A stretch of 64,000 nt of DNA from Microcella alkaliphila (lineage in GTDB: Bacteria; Actinomycetota; Actinomycetes; Actinomycetales; Microbacteriaceae), in contig NZ_AP017315.1 in assembly GCF_002355395.1 (NCBI RefSeq), forward strand, positions 1,116,001 to 1,180,000, read 5' to 3'. Under the pieces are notes generated by a model. That model saw only the letters and a program-made list of their open reading frames with translations, was not told the DNA's origin and made no database searches. A program made the position numbers and the translations under genes. Of the stretch, positions 30,271 through 42,959 are shown piece after piece (positions within the stretch are counted from its first letter, which is position 1; the number at the start of each line of letters is the position of its first letter).

Positions 30271-30844
30271 GCGCGGCGGTCGCGCCCGCCCACAGCAGGC
30301 TCGCGAGCGTGCCGATGATGAACCGCTCGGTGACGTGGTGACCGGCGTCGAGGTCGCGGAAGCGGCCGACGCTCTTCACGGCAACGAGCACGGCGAGGAT
30401 CTCCCAGCGGGCGAGCAGCACGGCCGCGACGACGGCGGCGCGCTCGAGGTAGCCGATGGTCGCGCCACCGCGCAGCACCTCGGCGGCGTCGTCTGCGGTG
30501 GGGCTGGCGTCGCGAGGCGCCGCGTCCGCCGTGTCGTCGGTCGTCGCAGCGTGGGCCGTCCGTTGCCGCCGGTCGGCGAGCCGCAACACGCCGCGCACGA
30601 CCGGCGCGCCGCCGGCGATCGCGAGCGCGATGATCAGCAGTTGCGTGACCAGGCCGCCGATCCCGACCGGCTGGACGGGCGTGACGCTGACGATGACCAG
30701 CCCGATCGCGACGAGCCCCACGGCGGGGAGCGCGTAGTGGTCTTTGCGTTGCACTCCGCCGACGACGGCGAGGGCGAGCACGACGGCGACGGCGGCCGAC
30801 AGGGCGAGCCAACCGGCGAAGACGATCCAGGCTGCGGCGAACAT
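30254..30844 (-). CDS. membrane protein with DUF3307-like C-terminal motif
   Basis: The 196-residue protein has three or four N-terminal membrane helices, a hydrophilic alanine-rich stretch (about 95-130), then a motif I-G-Y-L-E-R-A-A-V-V-A-A-V-L-L, I-L-A-V-L-V-A-V-K-S-V-G-R-F and I-I-G-T-L-A-S-L-L-W. That block resembles the end of DUF3307 proteins, which are regularly found next to satD. Here it follows satD by five bases on the same strand, which supports the link. Molecular function is unknown. Confidence 0.65.
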   Translation of the reverse strand: MFAAAWIVFAGWLALSAAVAVVLALAVVGGVQRKDHYALPAVGLVAIGLVIVSVTPVQPVGIGGLVTQLLIIALAIAGGAPVVRGVLRLADRRQRTAHAATTDDTADAAPRDASPTADDAAEVLRGGATIGYLERAAVVAAVLLARWEILAVLVAVKSVGRFRDLDAGHHVTERFIIGTLASLLWAGATAALIALA

Positions 30845-30849
30845 GCCCG

Positions 30850-31467
30850 TCACCCTACTGTCGAATGCTCGGCATCGGCGGAGTCCATCACCCGTGCGAT
30901 CGCCCGGCGGGCCTCCGCGTCGATGGCGAGCGCGGCTGCCCGGGCGCGCTTGCTCACGGCCTGCGGCGTGATGCCAAGCCGCTCGGCGGCCGCCGCCTGC
31001 GTCAGCCCCTGTTCGAGCAGGTCGTACAGTTCCCAACTCTGCGCGCTCCACCGGGCGCGCCCCGCGAGCAGCAGGGCGATGAGAGCATCCACGTCGTCTG
31101 CGGCGTCGGCGGCGGCCGTGTCGGCCCCGGCCGCCGCGAAGTGGATGCTCGTGCGTGCCGCCTTCTGTACGGCCCGCCGCCCCGCGATGAACGCGGGGCC
31201 GCTCGCTTCGCGAATGCTCGCCGGCAGCTCACCCGCGACGTCGCCGATGCCGAGCCCGGCGCGAAAGTGCTTACCGCGCAGGCACTCGAGCACGATGTCG
31301 AGTGCGGCTGCCGGGTCGGCGGTGAGTGCCTGCAGTTCGTCACCGGCGGTACGTTCCGCGGGCAGGGCGAGGCGGTCGCCGGCGCGGGCGTCGAGGCGGT
31401 GGAGGAGGTCGGCGACCCGGTCTCGGTCGGTGCGGCTGCCGATCTGGTCGGCGATCACGACGAACAT
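30850..31467 (-). CDS. SatD family protein
   Basis: The 205-residue protein has the SatD N-terminus (F-V-V-I-A-D-Q-I-G-S, then A-G-D-E-L-Q-A-L) resembling a nucleotide-cyclase-like fold, and a C-terminal helix-turn-helix (L-T-Q-A-A-A-A-E-R-L-G-I-T-P-Q-A-V-S-K-R). satD genes in streptococci are linked to SRP-associated secretion or acid tolerance, but no mechanism is established. The HTH suggests DNA binding and possibly autoregulation. Its ATG is six bases after a minus-strand -10 box. Confidence 0.75.
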   Translation of the reverse strand: MFVVIADQIGSRTDRDRVADLLHRLDARAGDRLALPAERTAGDELQALTADPAAALDIVLECLRGKHFRAGLGIGDVAGELPASIREASGPAFIAGRRAVQKAARTSIHFAAAGADTAAADAADDVDALIALLLAGRARWSAQSWELYDLLEQGLTQAAAAERLGITPQAVSKRARAAALAIDAEARRAIARVMDSADAEHSTVG

Positions 31468-31473
31468 GCATCA

Positions 31474-31503
31474 AGCCTAGAGGGGTGATATTGCCCACAT
31501 CAA
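31474..31503 (-). promoter_or_regulatory. satD promoter with inverted repeat
   Basis: On the minus strand TTGATG and TAGGCT are 18 bases apart; the -10 box ends six bases before the ATG. An imperfect inverted repeat GGGTTGAT / ATCACCC spans the -35 and spacer, a plausible operator for the HTH of SatD itself. Confidence 0.45.
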
Positions 31504-31544
31504 CCCTCTGTCATTGATTCACCGGGCCGGGGGACCGACCGCGA

Positions 31545-31550
31545 TAGCCT
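31545..31550 (+). promoter_or_regulatory. -10 box (TAGCCT) of tyrS
   Basis: TAGCCT ends six bases before the tyrS GTG; no ribosome-binding site is present. Confidence 0.55.
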
Positions 31551-31556
31551 GTCGCG

Positions 31557-32867
31557 GTGACCGACGCGCTCGAATCGCTGACTCTGCCCCGCCTCGACAG
31601 CTCCTTCGATTCCCTGTGGGATGAGCTGATCTGGCGCGGCCTCGTGCATGTGTCAACCGACCCTGAGGCGCTTCGAGAGGCGCTCGATGGGGAGCCCATC
31701 ACCTACTACTGCGGATTCGACCCCACGGCGCCGAGTCTTCACCTGGGGAACCTCGTGCAGCTGCTGCTGATGCGGCGCCTGCAGTTGGCTGGTCACCGGC
31801 CGCTGGCGCTGGTGGGCGGCTCCACCGGACTCATTGGCGATCCCCGTCCCACCGCCGAGCGCCAGCTCAACGACCGCGAGACGGTCGCCGAGTGGGTCGG
31901 CTACCTCCAGCAGCAGGTGAGTCGCTTTCTGTCGGCCGACGGCGACAACGCCGTGACCCTCGTCAACAATCTCGACTGGACGGCGGGGCTCTCCGCCATC
32001 GACTTCCTGCGCGATATCGGCAAGTACTTCCGTGTGGGCACGATGCTGAAGAAGGACGCGGTCGCCGCGCGCTTGAATTCCGATGCCGGCATCTCGTACA
32101 CGGAGTTCAGCTACCAGATTCTGCAGGGCTACGACTTCCTCGAGTTGCACCGCCAGCACGGCTGCATCCTGCAAACCGGCGGCAGCGACCAGTGGGGCAA
32201 TCTGACGAGCGGCACTGACCTGGTGCACAAGGCGCTCGGCGTGAGCGTGCACGCGATCGGCACGCCCCTGATCACGAACAGCGACGGCACGAAGTTCGGC
32301 AAGAGCGAGGGCAACGCGATCTGGCTCGACGCCGCGATGTGTTCCCCCTACGCGATGTACCAGTTCTGGCTCAACACCGACGATGCCGACGTGATCGACC
32401 GGTTGAAGGTCTTCACGTTCCTCGATCGCGCCGAGATCGAGCGCTACGAGAAGCTGGTCGCCGAGGAGCCGTTCCGACGCGCCGCGCAACGCCGGCTGGC
32501 GTTTGAGGTCACGGGATTCGTGCACGGTGAGGATGCGGTGCGTGCAGCGGTCGCAGCCTCGGCGGCGCTGTTCGGCCAGGGAGATCTCGCGAGCCTGGAT
32601 GCAGCCACGCTGCGCGCGGCTGTCGCGGAGCTGCCCGGGGCGGAGGTGTCGGCCGACACGACGGTCGTCGCCGCCCTCGTCGAGAGCGGTCTCTGCTCGA
32701 GCGCATCGGACGCCCGTCGTGCCATCGCTCAGGGTGGGGTCTCCGTCAACAACGTGAAGGTGGATGCGGAGGACGCGCATCTTGGGGAGGCCGCGCTCGC
32801 CGGCGGGGTCGCCGTTCTGCGGCGGGGCAAGAAGACCCTCGCGGGCCTGCGCTTTACCGGCTCGTAG
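31557..32867 (+). CDS. tyrS: tyrosine--tRNA ligase
   Basis: This class I synthetase (436 residues) shows the HIGH-type signature in P-T-A-P-S-L-H-L-G-N-L, tyrosine-pocket residues in Y-C-G-F-D and Y-D-F-L-E-L, the G-G-S-D-Q-W-G-N motif, the KMSKS equivalent K-F-G-K-S-E-G-N, and a C-terminal S4 RNA-binding domain (about 370-436). Leaderless GTG start. It is the last gene before the rrn operon. Confidence 0.96.
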   Translation: MTDALESLTLPRLDSSFDSLWDELIWRGLVHVSTDPEALREALDGEPITYYCGFDPTAPSLHLGNLVQLLLMRRLQLAGHRPLALVGGSTGLIGDPRPTAERQLNDRETVAEWVGYLQQQVSRFLSADGDNAVTLVNNLDWTAGLSAIDFLRDIGKYFRVGTMLKKDAVAARLNSDAGISYTEFSYQILQGYDFLELHRQHGCILQTGGSDQWGNLTSGTDLVHKALGVSVHAIGTPLITNSDGTKFGKSEGNAIWLDAAMCSPYAMYQFWLNTDDADVIDRLKVFTFLDRAEIERYEKLVAEEPFRRAAQRRLAFEVTGFVHGEDAVRAAVAASAALFGQGDLASLDAATLRAAVAELPGAEVSADTTVVAALVESGLCSSASDARRAIAQGGVSVNNVKVDAEDAHLGEAALAGGVAVLRRGKKTLAGLRFTGS

Positions 32868-32942
32868 CCGGGTCGCGGCGCATCGCTGTCCCGCCTGTTT
32901 GCCGGGGAGAGTGGCGCGACACGCCCGGGATGTGGCGGTGAT

Positions 32943-32971
32943 TTGCCCGGCACCCCAAACGCCCGTAATGT
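32943..32971 (+). promoter_or_regulatory. rrn promoter P1
   Basis: TTGCCC and TAATGT separated by 17 bases. Confidence 0.6.
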
Positions 32972-33055
32972 TTTCTCTTGTCAGCCCGACGGAGCGGCGA
33001 GAGCGAGAAGCTCGAAGCCAGCTACCGGGCCGAATCCTCCAAGACAGAGCAGCCC

Positions 33056-33084
33056 TTGCGGGTGCGCTCATCGCCAAGTAGGAT
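33056..33084 (+). promoter_or_regulatory. rrn promoter P2
   Basis: TTGCGG and TAGGAT separated by 17 bases. Confidence 0.5.
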
Positions 33085-33145
33085 TCCAACTCCCCCCGCA
33101 GGATCGACACTGCACTCGGAACTCCAGATGACTGGAAGCCCGAAC

Positions 33146-33174
33146 TTGCAGAGAGTCTCCCGGGTGGGTACATT
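33146..33174 (+). promoter_or_regulatory. rrn promoter P3
   Basis: TTGCAG and TACATT separated by 17 bases, nearest to the 16S gene. Confidence 0.65.
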
Positions 33175-33425
33175 AGGAAAGTTGCCCTGACAGGGCGGCC
33201 GAGAGGCCGAACATCAGGAGCGTCCGATCCTTGAGAACTCAACAGCGTGCACTAAGTCAATGCCAAACAACCTCGTCGGTTGGTTTACCAACCGAATGAG
33301 ATTCCTTTGGATTGAAACGAATGTCAGTAGATATTCAACTTCAGTCAGATTGAACTCGTGTCGAGCGGTAACGCTCGATGCAACTAGATGTGCCGGCAGC
33401 CTTCGGGTCGCCGTGCAATCAAACA

Positions 33426-38488
<5,063 letters not shown>

Positions 38489-38517
38489 ACACTCTTCCTC
38501 GGAAGGGTTGAGTATGC

Positions 38518-38541
38518 GCTCGCGTCCACTTTGTGGTTCTC
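38518..38541 (+). repeat. 23S processing stem, 3' arm
   Basis: Complement of 35230-35253 with two mismatches, located in the 23S-5S spacer. Confidence 0.75.
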
Positions 38542-38614
38542 GATTTACGGTCGAGAACTACGCACAGATCATGCTTTGACATGACTGTCCGTAAACGATT
38601 GATAAATCAATAGT

Positions 38615-38733
38615 GTTTCGGCGGCCATAGCGAAGGGGAAACGCCCGGTTACATTCCGAACCCGGAAGCTAAGACCTTCTGCGCCGATGGTACTGCGAGG
38701 GGGACCTCGTGGGAGAGTAGGACACCGCCGGAC
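38615..38733 (+). rRNA. rrf: 5S ribosomal RNA
   Basis: GTTTCGGCGGCCATAGCG at the start pairs with the end, ACACCGCCGGAC. The loop CCCGGTTACATTCCGAACCC and GGGAGAGTAGG are typical 5S elements. Length is about 119 bases; exact ends are approximate. Confidence 0.95.
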
Positions 38734-38741
38734 TTCTTTGT

Positions 38742-38773
38742 GAAATGGCCACCCAGTGATGGGTGGCCATTTC
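38742..38773 (+). terminator. rrn operon terminator
   Basis: A perfect 13-bp stem, GAAATGGCCACCC with its complement, closes on AGTGAT nine bases after 5S. It is the clearest intrinsic terminator in the window. Confidence 0.85.
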
Positions 38774-38811
38774 GCGTTAACGCACGACTTCGTGCAGCGC
38801 GAGGAGACTCC

Positions 38812-39804
38812 ATGTCAGAGAAGCACGACCGACCGAAGCGCGACGGCGGCGACAACCGCCGCCCGCGACGCAGCGGCGACGCGCGTCCCCAGCGCAGTGG
38901 CGAGGGCCGACCCCGCCGTGACGGCGACGACAGCCGTGCTCGCCGGGAGGGCGGGGAGCGCCGTTCGCATGCCGCGCGTGCGGGGTCGGGACGAGCATCC
39001 GAACGCCCGACGGGCGGAATTCGTCCGCGTCGCACCGACGCAGACGATGGCCGTCCGCGGCACGATGATCCGCCGATTCCGGACGACGTGACGGGCCGCG
39101 AGCTCGACCGCGTCGCTCGCGCCGAACTGAAGGCGCTGAGCAAAGAGAACGCGGAGCGGGTCGCGCAGCACCTCGTCATGGCTGCTCGCCTCATCGATGA
39201 GGACCCCGAGCTCGCGCACAAGCACGCACAGGCGGCCGCCCGCCGCGGCGGGCGCATCGCGGTCGCTCGTGAGACGCTCGGCATCACGGCGTATTTGACC
39301 GGCGACTTCGCGCTCGCGCTGCGGGAGCTGCGCACGCATCGCCGCATCAGTGGGTCAAACGAGCAGGTTCCCCTATTGGTCGACTGCGAGCGCGGCCTGG
39401 GGCGCCCCGAGAAGGCCCTCGAGCTGGGGCGCAGCGTTGATCGTTCTGAGCTGAGTGTCGGTACACGTGTCGAGTTGGCGATCGCGATGTCGGGCGCGCG
39501 ACTCGACCTCGGCCAGACCGAGGCGGCGCTGCGCGAGCTGGAGATCCCGCAGCTCGACCCCTCGACCGCCTACAGCTTCAGCCCCGCGCTGTTCGACTCG
39601 TACGCCGTTGTGCTCGCCGAACTCGGGCGCGAGTCGGAGGCCGCCGAGTGGGGCCGCCGCGCCGACATCGCCGCCCAGGCCATCGCTGAGGCCGAAGGCG
39701 GCGACGACGAGATCGAGGTCATCGAGGAAGAGCTCGACGACGTCGACGATGATGCGACCGAGGGCGAGGCGACGCCCGGCGAGGACGGCGACGATGTTCG
39801 GTAG
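38812..39804 (+). CDS. TPR-like protein with long charged N-terminus
   Basis: The 330-residue protein has a disordered N-terminus of about 90 residues very rich in Arg, Gly, Asp and Ser, then a helical region (about 95-290) with tetratricopeptide-type repeats (A-A-R-L-I-D-E-D-P-E-L-A-H-K-H-A-Q-A-A), and a very acidic tail. ATG chosen at 38812, with GAGGAGAC upstream; the frame runs back to 38740 without a good start. It overlaps the next gene by 11 bases. Function is unknown; the basic/acidic ends suggest binding to RNA or protein. Confidence 0.75.
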   Translation: MSEKHDRPKRDGGDNRRPRRSGDARPQRSGEGRPRRDGDDSRARREGGERRSHAARAGSGRASERPTGGIRPRRTDADDGRPRHDDPPIPDDVTGRELDRVARAELKALSKENAERVAQHLVMAARLIDEDPELAHKHAQAAARRGGRIAVARETLGITAYLTGDFALALRELRTHRRISGSNEQVPLLVDCERGLGRPEKALELGRSVDRSELSVGTRVELAIAMSGARLDLGQTEAALRELEIPQLDPSTAYSFSPALFDSYAVVLAELGRESEAAEWGRRADIAAQAIAEAEGGDDEIEVIEEELDDVDDDATEGEATPGEDGDDVR

Positions 39805-40807
39805 GAAGAAGGCGCCGACGCCGCTCGATGGTCGCGACGCGCTGCTGCTCGACCTCGACGGGGTGGTGTATCGGGGACCGGACGCGATCGAGCATGCCGT
39901 TCCGAGCATCCAGAAGGCGGCGAAGTCGGCCCGCATCGGGTACCTGACGAACAATGCAGCGCGCACCGATGAGTCGGTCGCCGAGCACCTGTCGGAGTTC
40001 GGGCTCAGCGTTGAGGCGGCCGATGTCGTCACCAGCCCGCAGGCGGCTCTCCGTGTGCTCGCGACGCTCGTCGACCCGGGCGCCCTCGTCATGGTCGTCG
40101 GGGGAGAGGGCATCACCGTCGAGCTCGACAAGGCGGGCTACCGCGTCACACGCTCGGCCGATGACCAGCCCGACGCGGTCGTTCAGGGGTTCGCCCCGCA
40201 CGTGGGGTGGGAACACCTCGCGGAGGCGAGCTACGCGCTGCAGCACGACCACGTGCACTGGGTGGCGACGAACACCGACTGGACGATTCCGCAGAAGCGC
40301 GGGGTGGCGCCCGGCAACGGCACGCTCGTGTCGGCCGTGCACCTGGCCGTCGGGCGCCTGCCCGTCTTTGCCGGCAAGCCCGAGAAGCCCATGTACGACG
40401 AGGCGGTCGAGCGCTTCGGCGCCACGAACCCGCTCGCGATCGGCGACCGGCTCGACACCGACATTCAGGGCGCCAACAGCGCCGGCATGGCGAGCGCGCT
40501 GGTGCTGACCGGTATCGACCAGGCGAAGCAGGTGCTCGCGGCGCCAGCCGGGCAGCGGCCGACGTACATTCTGCGCGACCTGCGCGACCTGTTCGAGCCC
40601 TACCCCGAGATCACGGAGGAGGTCGACGCCGACGGCGTGCGCTCGGTCTCGTGCGGGCAGGCGGTGGTGCGCATGAAGCAGAACGTCGTGCGCGTCGCCC
40701 GGGCGGGCGACGACCCCGTCAACCTGCTGCGCGCCGGCGCCGCGGTGATCTGGGCGTCCGGCCTGCAAATCTGGGGTCTCGACGTCGACCCGCAGCTATA
40801 TTCGTGA
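39794..40807 (+). CDS. HAD-IIA family (NagD-like) phosphatase
   Basis: The 337-residue protein has the HAD nucleophile motif L-L-L-D-L-D-G-V-V-Y-R-G (Asp at about 21), Y-L-T-N-N-A (motif II), K-P-E-K-P-M (motif III lysine) and G-D-R-L-D-T-D-I-Q-G-A (motif IV). The type IIA cap domain lies between motifs II and III. Substrate is probably a small sugar or nucleoside phosphate; it cannot be predicted further. The ATG overlaps the TPR gene. Confidence 0.85.
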   Translation: MFGRKKAPTPLDGRDALLLDLDGVVYRGPDAIEHAVPSIQKAAKSARIGYLTNNAARTDESVAEHLSEFGLSVEAADVVTSPQAALRVLATLVDPGALVMVVGGEGITVELDKAGYRVTRSADDQPDAVVQGFAPHVGWEHLAEASYALQHDHVHWVATNTDWTIPQKRGVAPGNGTLVSAVHLAVGRLPVFAGKPEKPMYDEAVERFGATNPLAIGDRLDTDIQGANSAGMASALVLTGIDQAKQVLAAPAGQRPTYILRDLRDLFEPYPEITEEVDADGVRSVSCGQAVVRMKQNVVRVARAGDDPVNLLRAGAAVIWASGLQIWGLDVDPQLYS

Positions 40808-40809
40808 CC

Positions 40810-41004
40810 ATGGACGAGCGCGGCGCAGAGACCGAGCCGGCGACGGCCGAGCCCGAAACCGGCGAGCACGACGCGGGCGATCTCGACGCCCCCGACGAGG
40901 GCCTGCTCTCGCAGCTCGCCCTCATCGACGACCAGCCGCTCGAGGACCGTGCGGCCGCGTTCGCCCAGCTGCACGACGCGCTGCGGCAGCAGCTCGAGGC
41001 GTGA
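40810..41004 (+). CDS. small acidic protein between HAD hydrolase and tlyA
   Basis: The 64-residue protein is acidic and disordered for 30 residues, then ends with a helical segment (L-S-Q-L-A-L-I-D-D-Q-P-L-E-D-R-A-A-A-F-A) and L-H-D-A-L-R-Q-Q-L. It overlaps the tlyA start by four bases and starts two bases after the HAD stop, so it is translated within the operon. I do not recognise a function; proteins of this size occur at this place in other actinobacteria. Confidence 0.7.
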   Translation: MDERGAETEPATAEPETGEHDAGDLDAPDEGLLSQLALIDDQPLEDRAAAFAQLHDALRQQLEA

Positions 41005-41900
41005 CCGCGGACACCCCTCGCTCGGCTTCCGGCCCTGACTCCGGTGCGACGAGGCGCCTCGACGTGGCGCTCGTCGACGCGGGGCTCGCGCGCTCGCGCA
41101 CGGCCGCGCGTCAGGCGATCGAGGCCGGGCGGGTCAGCGTGGGCGGCAGGGTGGTGACGAAGCCGGCGTACGCGGTGCGAGCATCCGATGAGTTGGGCGT
41201 GGAGGGCGCGAGCAGGTATGTCAGCCGCGCCGCGCACAAGCTGCTCGCGGCTCTCGACGCGGAGGAGGCCGCCGGTCGCCCGCTGCCGATCGCGGGGGCG
41301 ACGGCGCTCGACGTGGGCGCCTCCACGGGCGGGTTCACCGAGGTGCTGCTCGAGCGCGGCGCCGACACCGTCATCGCCCTCGACGTCGGCCACGGCCAGT
41401 TGGATGCCCGCATCGCGCTCGACGCGCGCGTCGCGGTCGTCGAGGGGGTCAACGCGCGCGACCTCACCCCCGAGATGCTCGCGACGACCAGCGGAGTGAG
41501 TGACCGGCCCTCGGTCGTCGTGGGCGACCTGAGCTTCATCTCGCTCGGCCTCGTGCTGCCCGCGCTTGTCGCAACGGTCGGCGCGGACGCCGACTACGTG
41601 CTGCTCATCAAGCCGCAGTTCGAGGTCGGCCGACAGGGCATCCGCGAGGGCATCGTGCGCGACGCCGGGGCCCGCGAGGAGGCGATCATGGGCGTGCTGT
41701 GGGCGGCTGCCGACGAGGGCTTGCGCGCTGCGGCGCTCCTGTCCTCCCCGGTGGTCGGAACCCATGGCAATCATGAGTATCTGGCCGTCTTCCGGCGTGA
41801 GTACGGGGTCGATCCGACAGAATGGAGGGGCCGCGCGGCCGAGTTGGCCCGCACGGTCGTGATCGGGGCCCCGCGGGCCGCCGATCAGCCACCCGTGTGA
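41001..41900 (+). CDS. tlyA: TlyA family rRNA (cytidine-2'-O)-methyltransferase
   Basis: TlyA methylates C1409 of 16S and C1920 of 23S rRNA; its loss gives capreomycin resistance in mycobacteria. The 299-residue protein has an N-terminal S4 domain (R-L-D-V-A-L-V-D-A-G-L-A-R-S-R-T-A-A-R-Q-A) and an FtsJ-type methyltransferase with A-L-D-V-G-A-S-T-G-G-F-T. GTG start overlapping the small acidic gene. Confidence 0.9.
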   Translation: MTADTPRSASGPDSGATRRLDVALVDAGLARSRTAARQAIEAGRVSVGGRVVTKPAYAVRASDELGVEGASRYVSRAAHKLLAALDAEEAAGRPLPIAGATALDVGASTGGFTEVLLERGADTVIALDVGHGQLDARIALDARVAVVEGVNARDLTPEMLATTSGVSDRPSVVVGDLSFISLGLVLPALVATVGADADYVLLIKPQFEVGRQGIREGIVRDAGAREEAIMGVLWAAADEGLRAAALLSSPVVGTHGNHEYLAVFRREYGVDPTEWRGRAAELARTVVIGAPRAADQPPV

Positions 41901-41909
41901 AGGAGCCCC

Positions 41910-42959
41910 GTGACTGAACGCCACATCCTCGTCGTCGCCCACACGGGCCGCGACGAGTCGCTCGAGGCGGCCGTCACCGTCTGCCGGCTGCTCGGCGACG
42001 CCGGGCTCACGCCCGTGGTGGCCGCCGACAGCGTTAATGATCTCCGCGAGGCGACGGGCGGCGCCGAGCTGCGGGTGCTCGCCGACGCGGGCCAGCCGGG
42101 CGAGAGCGGCGTCGACGCCGCACCCGGTGTCGCCGTGGGCGACATCGAGTTGGTCATCGTGCTCGGCGGCGACGGCACGATCCTGCGCGCGGCCGAGCTT
42201 GTGCGCGGCGGGTCGGCACCGCTGCTCGGGGTGAACCTGGGGCACGTCGGCTTCCTCGCCGAGAGCGAGCGCGACAGTCTGGCGGAGGCGGTCGCGCGCG
42301 TGTTGTCGCGCGACTACCTCGTCGAAGAGCGCATGACGCTGTCGGTGCGGGTGAAGGTCGACGGCGAGGTCATCTGGCAGACGTGGGCGCTGAACGAGGC
42401 GACCGTCGAGAAGGCCAGCCGCGAACGGATGCTCGACCTGGCCGTTGCGGTCGACGGCCGGCCGCTCACCAGCTTCGGCGCAGACGGCGTCGTCATGGCG
42501 ACCCCCACCGGGTCGACCGCCTACGCCTTCAGCGCCGGCGGCCCCGTCGTCTGGCCGAGCCTCGACGCGCTGCTCATGGTTCCGCTGAGCGCGCACGCCC
42601 TGTTCGCCCGCCCGCTCGTGGTGGGCCCGAACTCGTCACTCGCCGTCGACGTGCTCGACCGTACGGGTGCGACCGGCGTGCTGTGGTGTGACGGGCGTCG
42701 CGCCTTTGACCTGCCCGCGGGCGCGCGTGTGGTCGCCAGGCGATCGTCCACGCCCGTGCGGCTCGCGCGGCTGCACCCCGGGCCCTTCACCGATCGACTC
42801 GTGCACAAGTTCGCCCTGCCCGTCCACGGCTGGCGGGGCGGGGCCGACGCCGAGCCGCCCGCGACGGGCGCGATCACGGTGCCGCGGGCATCCGCGGGGG
42901 CGAGCGGCGCAGATGCGGATGCCGCCGCGGGCGAGGGCGCGGAGGGCGACGCGTCGTGA
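41910..42959 (+). CDS. nadK: NAD kinase
   Basis: NAD kinase makes NADP. The G-G-D-G-T motif (V-L-G-G-D-G-T-I-L-R), the N-E-A-T motif and the T-P-T-G-S-T-A-Y-A-F-S-A-G-G-P-V loop are all seen. The 349-residue protein is about 40 residues longer than most, because of an alanine/glycine-rich C-terminal tail without structure. GTG start; the stop overlaps recN. Confidence 0.93.
   Translation: MTERHILVVAHTGRDESLEAAVTVCRLLGDAGLTPVVAADSVNDLREATGGAELRVLADAGQPGESGVDAAPGVAVGDIELVIVLGGDGTILRAAELVRGGSAPLLGVNLGHVGFLAESERDSLAEAVARVLSRDYLVEERMTLSVRVKVDGEVIWQTWALNEATVEKASRERMLDLAVAVDGRPLTSFGADGVVMATPTGSTAYAFSAGGPVVWPSLDALLMVPLSAHALFARPLVVGPNSSLAVDVLDRTGATGVLWCDGRRAFDLPAGARVVARRSSTPVRLARLHPGPFTDRLVHKFALPVHGWRGGADAEPPATGAITVPRASAGASGADADAAAGEGAEGDAS

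Larger units (their letters stand above)
32868..33425 (+). promoter_or_regulatory. rrn promoter and leader region
   Basis: The 558 bases between tyrS and 16S contain no gene. They hold three tandem promoters (32943, 33056, 33146), the TTGAGAACTCAACAGCGTGC element (33231-33250) that recurs in altered form before 23S, and a hairpin TCGAGCG/CGCTCGA near 33360. These are the usual parts of an actinobacterial rRNA leader with antitermination and processing signals. Confidence 0.75.
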
